Shown here: one piece after another, positions 54,685 through 64,000 of the stretch
Numbering within the stretch: position 1 is the first letter of the stretch
Layout: each line of letters starts with the position of its first letter
NCBI GenBank assembly: GCA_030403585.1
Contig: JAUEPE010000014.1
Location: 62,001 to 126,000 of the forward strand
Reading direction: 5' to 3'
Source: Frankia sp. RB7
GTDB lineage: Bacteria; Pseudomonadota; Alphaproteobacteria; Rhizobiales; Xanthobacteraceae
Length of the DNA stretch: 64,000 bases
Position numbers and translations under genes: made by a program
The notes under the pieces: model-generated
What the model saw: only the letters and a program-made list of their open reading frames with translations
What the model was told of the DNA's origin: nothing
Database searches by the model: none

Positions 54685-55548
54685 GTGCACACGCCCTCCC
54701 TCGCATCCCCCCGGCTGCGGTCAGCCGGCAGGCTGGCCTTGGCCGCTGTTGGCGGGCTGGTGCTGGCGTGGGCGGCGGAGCCCGCTGCGGCGCAAGGCAA
54801 GCTCGAGGCGCAGTATGAGGCGACATTGGCCGGCATTCCGGTCGGCCGCGGCGCCTGGAACATCGATATCCAGGAGGACGTGTTTTCCGCCGCGGCTAGC
54901 GGCGGCACCACCGGCATTCTGAAATCGTTCGCGGGCGGGTCGGGCACCGGCGCCTCGCAGGGGCGAGTGGTCAATGGCGCGCTGGTGGCGTCGGCCTACC
55001 AGGCCTCCACCACGACGTCGAAGAAGACCGAAGAGATTCACATCACGCTCGACAAGGGCAATGTGAAGGAGTTCGGCATCATTCCAGAGCCGCCGGTCGA
55101 TGCCGACCGCATCGTCGTCACTGACGCGCATCGCCGCGGCGTGTTCGATCCGATGACGGCCTCGCTGGTGCGCGTACCCGGCACCGGCGATCCCGTGTCG
55201 CCGGAGGCCTGCCACGGCAGCGCGCCTGTGTTCGACGGCCGCATGCGCTACGAGCTGAGGCTCGATTTCAAGCGCATGGAGACCGTGAAGGCCGAAAAGG
55301 GCTATCACGGCCCGGTCGTGGTCTGCGCGCTGTATTTCGTGCCGGTCGCTGGCTACATCCCCGATCGCCCCGTGATCAAATACCTCGCCGCCCAGCGCAA
55401 CATCGAGATCGCCTTGGCGCCGGTCGCCGGCACGCGCATCCTGGTCCCGTTCTGGCTGAAGGTGCCGACGCCGCTGGGGCCGGCGATGCTGGAAGCGACC
55501 AGCTTCATCACCACCGCCCAGCCGCCAAAGGTCGCGAAGACGCAGTAG
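54685..55548 (+). CDS. DUF3108 exported protein
   Basis: 287 residues from GTG 54685 (TTG 54673 is the alternative). A signal peptide (LALAAVGGLVLAWAAEPAAAQ) leads to a DUF3108-like beta-rich domain: LEAQYEATLAGIPVGRGAWNIDI, GRVVNGALVASAYQAS, DGRMRYELRLDFKRME. Periplasmic or outer-membrane associated; function unknown. Single gene between rpmB and the helicase. Confidence 0.85.
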   Translation: MHTPSLASPRLRSAGRLALAAVGGLVLAWAAEPAAAQGKLEAQYEATLAGIPVGRGAWNIDIQEDVFSAAASGGTTGILKSFAGGSGTGASQGRVVNGALVASAYQASTTTSKKTEEIHITLDKGNVKEFGIIPEPPVDADRIVVTDAHRRGVFDPMTASLVRVPGTGDPVSPEACHGSAPVFDGRMRYELRLDFKRMETVKAEKGYHGPVVVCALYFVPVAGYIPDRPVIKYLAAQRNIEIALAPVAGTRILVPFWLKVPTPLGPAMLEATSFITTAQPPKVAKTQ

Positions 55549-56038
55549 GGGGCGCCGCTACGACCCCCTTAGTTATATCAATGACTTACCTACTGTGCAT
55601 GGGGTTGTTTTCGCGAAATGAGGTGAGCGGCCACAGCGTTCGGGAATCCATTTGACTCCTCCGCGATTCTGATTCGACTCCGCATCGTCCCCAACTTAAC
55701 GAAATCCGTCACCACATCGTCGCTTGTGCGACGCCCCAAAACTCCATCTAGTGCGATGGAAACAAGAGTCCCGCGACATGTTGCGTGAACGTAACAGGAC
55801 TCACCGGGGAGTCTGCGATTCGGCCGCGATTCGTTCTCAAGTCGTTCCGAAACTTAAGCGCACAGGGAAAAGCGTCGCAAAGTGAGACAGTTGCGCGGGA
55901 TTTGGGGAGCACGTCCCGTCACCCTGAGGTGCCGGAGCGCAGCGGAGGCCCCAGGATGACGGATCCTGGCTGAGTCCCGGCCCCCGCCTCAAACAGCACT
56001 GACATTCGCCCTCACAGCCACTACCTAATCATTCAGAC
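55549..56038. other. 490-base gap before the helicase gene
   Basis: Lower GC than the genes around it. It holds a short repeat at 55914-55973 and presumably the helicase promoter. I see no convincing gene, tRNA or terminator. A 62-codon open frame at 55785 runs into the repeat and is not supported. Confidence 0.45.
55914..55973. repeat. Short intergenic repeat (CACCCTGAGGTGC class)
   Basis: GTCACCCTGAGGTGCCGGAG followed by CGCAGCGGAGGCCCCAGGAT and GACGG. From memory a very common Bradyrhizobium intergenic element; single copy here. Confidence 0.5.
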
Positions 56039-59462
<3,424 letters not shown>

Positions 59463-59464
<2 letters not shown>

Positions 59465-59741
59465 TCCCACGACCGAGCGGCAGCGCCTCGACAAATGGCT
59501 GTGGCACGCGCGGGTGGTGAAGGCGCGCACCTCGGCGGCTGAGCTCGTCGAGTCCGGACACGTCCGCATCAACGGCACGCGCGAGAAATCACCGGGCCAC
59601 GCGATCAAGATCGGCGACGTCATCACGGTCGCGCTCGATCGCACCGTGCGCGTGTTGAAGGTGACCGGCTTCAGTGAGCGCCGCGGCGATGCGGCTTCGG
59701 CACGCGTGCTCTATGAGGAGCTCGGTGAACGCAAAGAGTAA
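59463..59741 (+). CDS. S4 RNA-binding domain protein (Hsp15-like), start unresolved
   Basis: The S4 motif reads TERQRLDKWLWHARVVKART then SAAELVESGHVRINGTREKS. Hsp15-type proteins bind stalled 50S subunits with attached nascent chain. No ATG, GTG or TTG occurs in frame before the motif: the frame opens at about 59436 after a stop, and the first usual start is GTG 59514, inside the motif. A GTG exists at 59461 one frame away. Coordinates here mark the homologous region. The gene follows the helicase at once. Confidence 0.7.
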
Positions 59742-59877
59742 TTAATTGCGCTTTGAGTTCATTTCTTGGTCGATCAGCCACATAAAGCCGTCATGATCGG
59801 GGTTTCCCGACCTTGCAGCGCCGGGCCATCCGCGCTACGCAAGCCGCGACTTTTAAAAGAGCTTTTCGGAGCGTTGG

Positions 59878-60216
59878 ATGACTTACGTCGTCACTGAAGC
59901 CTGCATCAAGTGCAAGTACACCGACTGCGTCGAGGTCTGCCCGGTCGACTGTTTCTACGAGGGCGAGAACATGCTCGTCATCCATCCTGACGAGTGCATC
60001 GATTGTGGCGTGTGCGAGCCGGAATGCCCCGCCGACGCCATCAAGCCGGACACCGAACCGGGCCTGGAAAAGTGGCTCCAGGTCAACGCCGACTACGCCA
60101 AGAGCTGGCCGAACATCACCCAGAAGAAAGAATCACCCGACGACGCGAAGGAATTCGACGGGGTGGAAGGGAAGTTCGAGAAGTATTTTTCCTCGAACCC
60201 CGGCTCCGGAGACTAA
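59878..60216 (+). CDS. fdxA: Ferredoxin FdxA (7Fe-8S)
   Basis: 112 residues. Cysteines 9, 12, 17, 21, 25 and 40, 43, 46, 50 form the [3Fe-4S] and [4Fe-4S] sites ([17 protein letters not shown], then [12 protein letters not shown]). The C-terminal extension after residue 60 is typical of alphaproteobacterial FdxA. Electron carrier in the cytoplasm. It is followed by carD, a conserved neighbour in Rhizobiales. Confidence 0.97.
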   Translation: MTYVVTEACIKCKYTDCVEVCPVDCFYEGENMLVIHPDECIDCGVCEPECPADAIKPDTEPGLEKWLQVNADYAKSWPNITQKKESPDDAKEFDGVEGKFEKYFSSNPGSGD

Positions 60217-60285
60217 ATTCGGGCGCAAACTTAACCCTAATACCTTCGTCAGCGTCGAAAACCAGCCCTCAAGACCCCTAAATCA

Positions 60286-60313
60286 TTGATTTTTGCGGGA
60301 AATGTGCTATATT
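60286..60313 (+). promoter_or_regulatory. Probable sigma-70 promoter of carD
   Basis: TTGATT (60286-60291), 16-base spacer, TATATT (60308-60313). Transcription would begin near 60320, which rules out the earlier possible start codon at 60293 for carD and leaves a leader of about 245 bases to the preferred ATG. Confidence 0.55.
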
Positions 60314-60565
60314 GGGCACATTAAGCTGAACCCCCGTCAGCCCAGTTGGCCCCGTTGGGTTCCCGTGAAACCAAATGTCGAACAGGGGCGTGGCAGTTTC
60401 CGCGCGCAGGCTGTGTCACAGAAAACGCGTAAAAAGAGTACTTCAGCGAGGGCTTCCCATAAGGAGGCCAAAAAAGTCGCCGCGGCCAGCCGTAGCGCAT
60501 CCAAGGGTCGGGCCGCTGCCAAGGCGCCGCCGGCTGCAAAGTCCTCGAAGAACAAAAGAAGCGCA

Positions 60566-61381
60566 ATGCCTAACAAGACTGCCAAACCGGCCGCGAAAGC
60601 GACCGTTGCAAAGCCTGTTGCTGCCAAGCCTGCTTCGGTCAAGGCTACCGCTGCCAAGCCTGTTGCTACGAAGGCCCCTGTTGCTGCCGCCCCCGCCAAG
60701 GCCCCCGTTGCTGCAGCCAAGCCGGTCGTGAAGGCTGCTGCACCCGCGCCGAAGGTCGAGGAAAAGAAGGTCGTGACCCAGCGCCAGGGCTTCAAGGCCA
60801 ATGAATTCGTCGTCTATCCCGCTCACGGCGTCGGCCAGATCCTGGCCATCGAGGAGCAGGAGATTGCCGGCGCGAAGCTCGAGCTGTTCGTCATCAACTT
60901 CATCAAGGACAAGATGACGCTGCGCGTTCCGACCGCCAAGGTCGCCAACGTCGGCATGCGCAAGCTGTCCGAGCCCGCGCTGGTGAAAAAGGCGCTCGAG
61001 ACCCTCAAGGGCCGCGCCCGCGTCAAGCGCACCATGTGGTCGCGCCGCGCCCAGGAATACGAAGCGAAGATCAACTCGGGCGATATCGTCGCGATCGCGG
61101 AAGTCGTGCGCGACCTCTATCGCTCGGAGTCGCAGCCGGAGCAGTCCTACTCTGAACGTCAGCTCTATGAAGCGGCGCTCGATCGTCTCTCCCGCGAGAT
61201 CGCGGTTGTGCAGCACTCGACCGAAACCGAAGCGGTCAAGGAGATCGAGGCCCAGCTCGCCAAGAGCCCGCGCCGCAACGCCAAGGCGGAAGCCGCTGAA
61301 GGCGAGGGCGATACGGATGCCGACGGTGACACCGACGAGACCGATGGCGACGGCACCACCGTCGCCGACGAGGCCGCGTAA
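60566..61381 (+). CDS. carD: CarD-family RNA polymerase-binding regulator
   Basis: 271 residues from ATG 60566. After a low-complexity Ala/Lys/Pro region (about 1-65: repeated AAKP, VAAKP) comes the CarD domain: FKANEFVVYPAHGVGQILAI then LELFVINFIKDKMTLRVPTA and the helical part (NVGMRKLSEPALVKKALE). CarD binds the RNA polymerase beta subunit and stabilises open complexes at rRNA and other promoters. An in-frame GTG at 60413 would add about 51 basic residues. The C-terminus is acidic (GDTDADGDTDETDGDG). A strong terminator follows. Confidence 0.94.
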   Translation: MPNKTAKPAAKATVAKPVAAKPASVKATAAKPVATKAPVAAAPAKAPVAAAKPVVKAAAPAPKVEEKKVVTQRQGFKANEFVVYPAHGVGQILAIEEQEIAGAKLELFVINFIKDKMTLRVPTAKVANVGMRKLSEPALVKKALETLKGRARVKRTMWSRRAQEYEAKINSGDIVAIAEVVRDLYRSESQPEQSYSERQLYEAALDRLSREIAVVQHSTETEAVKEIEAQLAKSPRRNAKAEAAEGEGDTDADGDTDETDGDGTTVADEAA

Positions 61382-61407
61382 GCGTCTCGCGTCGATTGCA
61401 AGCAATC

Positions 61408-61437
61408 AAAAGCCCGGCCGGTTGGCCGGGCTTTTTG
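61408..61437 (+). terminator. Rho-independent terminator of carD
   Basis: AGCCCGGCC-GGTT-GGCCGGGCT, a 9-bp stem, followed by TTTTG and preceded by AAAA; 27 bases after the carD stop. Because the A-run mirrors the T-run it may work in both directions, also ending the convergent cyclase gene. Confidence 0.88.
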
Positions 61438-61467
61438 TTAGTGATGCAGCGGCGGTCGAGCCTTGCC

Positions 61468-62865
61468 TTACGGCGCCGCGCGCGGCTGAGTCCAGAGCGC
61501 GATCGGCCGCTCGAGCCCGCGGATCGCTTGGGGATCCAGGGCGATCAACGATGCAAATATCTCGGCTGTGCTGCCGAGCTCTAGCTTGGCGCGGCTGACC
61601 AGATCGTGGCTTGCCACCAGCGCGCAGCCGAGCGTGCGCGTCAGCGCTTCGAGACGACTTGCGGCGTTGACGGTCGCGCCGATCACGGCAAATTCCAGAC
61701 AGGTGTGCCCGATGTCGCCGAGCACCACCGGCCCGTAATGCAGGCCAAAGCTGACGGGCATCGGCGGTTCACCGGATGCTCTTCGCTGCGCGCTCCACCC
61801 GTCCGCTGCCGCAATCATGGCTTGGGCGCAGCGCAGCGCGTTGCTTGCGTCGCGCGTGCCGGCAAAGGGCGTGCCGAATGTCGCCATCAATCCGTCGCCC
61901 AGATATTTGTCCAAGGTACCGTCGTGACGGAAAACCTCCTGCTCCATCAATCCATGGAATTCGCGCAACGTCCGCACCACCTCCTCGGGGGGATGCACAT
62001 CGGCAAAGGCCGTGAAGCCGACGATATCCACGAACAGCACCGCGACGTCCTGCGTGCGCACCTGCTTCAGTGGCTCGTCGTGCTTCGACAATTCCGTCAC
62101 GACGTTGGGTGAGAAGTAGCGCGCAAGATTGCCGCGCTCCCGTTCCACCGCGGCATGCCGGATCAGCAGATCGTTGCTGCGACGGACGGCGAGCGCCAGC
62201 GTCACGGCGACAATCATGAAGACGACGATTTCCTGGATGCGGATGCCGAATCCGATCGCAGCGGGCGAGATCAGCGCGAGCAGCCTGTGATCGCTGCCTA
62301 CCGCGTCCGCAATGCGGGCGGTCAGTGCGGGATCGCGATCGGGCTGCCACCACACAAAGGCTACGCCGATCACCCAGAGCGCTGCGGTCCATGTTCCGAC
62401 CGCAACCACGGTTCGCCAGGAATGGGCCAGAGTGGCGCCTGAGAGCAGCACGAAGAAGTAGATGAAGTTGCCGAAATGGTATTGCATCGCCACCGGCCAG
62501 TGCGTCGTGCCGAAGGGGTTCGGGACGACGATGACGAATGTGAGAAGCGCCAGGTCGCAGAACAAAAGCGCCAATTCCGACCGCGACACGCCGACCCGCC
62601 CAACCCTGACCTGGGCCCAGCCGATCAGTGCGAACAGGCCGAGCAGCGCCACGTAGTAGAGCTGCTCCCAGGCCGGGTTGATGGCCGGCAGCAGGCAGGC
62701 GATGACGGCCAATGCGACATAGCGCGCCCGCACGGCCAGTTGCAGGCCGTCCTGCTTGGCGGATGCGAGTGCGGCCTGCGCGAACTGGACGGTTTCGGTC
62801 TCGCGCTGGCTGCGCGCGCGTAAAGGCGCGGCAGACGAGCCGAGGCGCTCGACGAGCATTGTCAC
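61468..62865 (-). CDS. Membrane-bound class III adenylate/guanylate cyclase
   Basis: 465 residues from GTG 62865 (AGGAG 8 bases upstream; ATG 62859 is next). About six membrane helices in the N-terminal half (residues about 45-240), then a catalytic domain with metal Asp in VLFVDIVGFTAFADVHPPEE, DKYLGDGLMATFGTPF and the purine/transition-state region HYGPVVLGDIGHTCLEFAVIGATVNAASRLE (in parts). Nucleotide specificity is probably ATP. Converges with carD. Signal sensed by the membrane part unknown. Confidence 0.9.
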   Translation of the reverse strand: MTMLVERLGSSAAPLRARSQRETETVQFAQAALASAKQDGLQLAVRARYVALAVIACLLPAINPAWEQLYYVALLGLFALIGWAQVRVGRVGVSRSELALLFCDLALLTFVIVVPNPFGTTHWPVAMQYHFGNFIYFFVLLSGATLAHSWRTVVAVGTWTAALWVIGVAFVWWQPDRDPALTARIADAVGSDHRLLALISPAAIGFGIRIQEIVVFMIVAVTLALAVRRSNDLLIRHAAVERERGNLARYFSPNVVTELSKHDEPLKQVRTQDVAVLFVDIVGFTAFADVHPPEEVVRTLREFHGLMEQEVFRHDGTLDKYLGDGLMATFGTPFAGTRDASNALRCAQAMIAAADGWSAQRRASGEPPMPVSFGLHYGPVVLGDIGHTCLEFAVIGATVNAASRLEALTRTLGCALVASHDLVSRAKLELGSTAEIFASLIALDPQAIRGLERPIALWTQPRAAP

Positions 62866-62960
62866 GGGGCAGTCTCCTCGCTTGGGCCGTTGCAGCACAA
62901 CGGCGGCCGTCAGCCGCCGCATTCGATAGTCTAGTGATGCATGGCCGCGGGGTCATCAGC

Positions 62961-63092
62961 TCAGGTGAGTGTGTTTCCCCCGCGCGTCGAGCGCGACTTG
63001 GGTGTTGCCTTCGACCTTAAAGCCGCTTCGATGTCGTCGATGTTCGACGGTTTTGCCAGATAGTGGCAGGCTCCAAACTTGATAGCTTCCAT
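62961..63092 (-). pseudogene. Frameshifted remnant of a RegR/ActR-like response regulator
   Basis: On the minus strand MEAIKFGACHYLAKPSNIDD then IEAAL corresponds to the end of the receiver domain of the ActR/RegR family. The next frame continues KVEGNTQVALDARGKHTHLS, again like the linker of these regulators, so a frameshift has broken it near 63020. Start, phosphorylation site and DNA-binding helix are missing. The rest of the 62866-63230 gap shows no gene. Confidence 0.65.
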
Positions 63093-63230
63093 GGCGATGG
63101 AGATGCTCGATCATTGGTCCCCGGTGAACCGGGTGCCGGTTCGCAGGCGTTGCGCGGCCTCGTCAATGTGTTGACGGCCTTCCGCGTCGCTGCCTTGCAT
63201 GACACCCGTCCGGCTAGGTGCCGGTACAAG

Positions 63231-63902
63231 TTACTTCCTGACCAGCGGAATCTGCAAATTGGTCGGCCGGTTCTGCTCGGTATCGAAGCCGCGGCCATCG
63301 ATATTGCGGGCGCCCCAGAACAGGAGGTCGCCCCTGAGATAGACGAGATCGTATTCCATGAAGTTCGTGGCCTCGGCGAGGCCGAAGGGAGCGAAGGTCT
63401 TGCCGAAGATGCTCTGGGGCGCGTTGACGGCCCAAGGCGCGTACCCGGTCGCCGCAACCTTGTTGAGTACATCTGCAAATCCCTGCGCCAGCGGCGTGAC
63501 CTCGTAGGCCTCGTCCGCGACGAAGTCGACCTTCTGCGCGCCCGGCGCGATCGGGTGTGCACCCTGCCACTGCATGTGCCCGCCGATCCTGATCCGCGCG
63601 AGCGGCACGGCGCCGTAAGGATCGGCCGAGTTGACGATCTCGAGCTCGAAGCGGTCGGACGGCTGATATCTGAAGCTGCGCTTGAGGTAGAACGGCTTGA
63701 GCGAACCATCGGGGTTCTTGGCTGCGCTTGGCCGAACCTCCGGTGCGATGCTCTCCCAGCTGCCGAGCAACGCCTGTTTCAATCCCGCAACGTCCTGTTC
63801 CATGCTGTTTGCCTTCGCTTGCGTGTTGGAGGATTGCGCGGCGGCGTTGCCAAATCCTGCCAGGGCGAGGAGCAACAGCGCCGCTCGGATGGTTCTGGAC
63901 AT
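63231..63902 (-). CDS. Hypothetical exported protein
   Basis: 223 residues from ATG 63902; not a family I can name. The start MSRTIRAALLLLALAGFGNA with cleavage near AAAQ is a signal peptide. The mature part has beta-rich text, GSWESIAPEVRPSAAKNPDG, HMQWQGAHPIAPGAQKVDFV and LVYLRGDLLFWGARNIDGRG. A lipocalin-like or similar barrel is a guess only. It is alone on the right edge of the window. Confidence 0.7.
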   Translation of the reverse strand: MSRTIRAALLLLALAGFGNAAAQSSNTQAKANSMEQDVAGLKQALLGSWESIAPEVRPSAAKNPDGSLKPFYLKRSFRYQPSDRFELEIVNSADPYGAVPLARIRIGGHMQWQGAHPIAPGAQKVDFVADEAYEVTPLAQGFADVLNKVAATGYAPWAVNAPQSIFGKTFAPFGLAEATNFMEYDLVYLRGDLLFWGARNIDGRGFDTEQNRPTNLQIPLVRK

Positions 63903-64000
63903 GCGGAGCTCGCTCTCGTTCCGGCAGGCAATGCCTGCGATAGGTCCTGCCTGCAAGGCAGGCCCCGTTCGTGGTTGCTATATGGCCGGCTGGCCTTGCT

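Noticed and set aside
55785..55973. 62-residue frame before the helicase
   Set aside because: Its end lies in a known-type intergenic repeat and no family resemblance is seen.

Overview
The window looks like the chromosome of a GC-rich alphaproteobacterium, most likely Bradyrhizobium or a close relative in the Nitrobacteraceae. The evidence is the gene neighbourhoods (lysC-ptsP-prfA, argJ-mutT beside secA, aroK-aroB-CNNM-bolA, cobS-cobT, fdxA-carD), the high GC content, and many paired palindromic intergenic repeats of the kind common in Bradyrhizobium. No rRNA, tRNA, CRISPR array or insertion sequence was seen.

Bases 1-18,100 are mainly housekeeping. They hold a partial unknown gene, a MarR regulator, then prfA, ptsP and lysC on the minus strand, then a PH-domain protein and ubiG. 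Next come an EamA transporter, a compact minus-strand run (comF, grxC, Nit-type amidohydrolase, DUF1178), an NDUFAF5-like methyltransferase, argJ-mutT, a parvulin chaperone and secA.

Bases 18,100-26,300 form one accessory metabolic unit. It has a MarR regulator divergent from an AmiC-like binding protein, an amidase with an intact Lys-Ser-Ser triad, and a complete urea/branched-chain-amide type ABC importer: two permeases, two ATPases and a Tat-exported binding protein. I read it as uptake, sensing and hydrolysis of an amide whose identity cannot be told from sequence. A VapBC toxin-antitoxin pair follows.

Bases 27,100-38,250 return to core functions: L,D-transpeptidase lipoprotein, accA, xerD, a 48-residue membrane peptide, aroK, aroB, a CNNM/CBS protein, bolA, a J-domain protein, and two divergent citrate synthase paralogues, one fused to an N-terminal helix-turn-helix.

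Bases 38,300-42,200 are an AT-richer minus-strand defence island: a ribbon-helix-helix protein, a 958-residue adenine DNA methyltransferase and, 2 bases on, an uncharacterised protein carrying a PD-(D/E)xK nuclease signature. This is the best candidate for an undescribed system in the window.

Bases 42,400-64,000 carry DedA, cobST, a Tat-exported phytase-like esterase, an old yellow enzyme, a PilZ protein, a DUF2235 hydrolase, several small Bradyrhizobium-type proteins, rpmB, DUF3108, an SUV3-like helicase, an S4 protein lacking a clear start, fdxA, carD, an adenylate cyclase and an exported protein. This part also holds gene debris: a copy of the DUF2235 N-terminus, a frameshifted RegR-like response regulator remnant and a truncated 53-residue protein.

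All calls come from reading motifs and context by eye; no database search was run.
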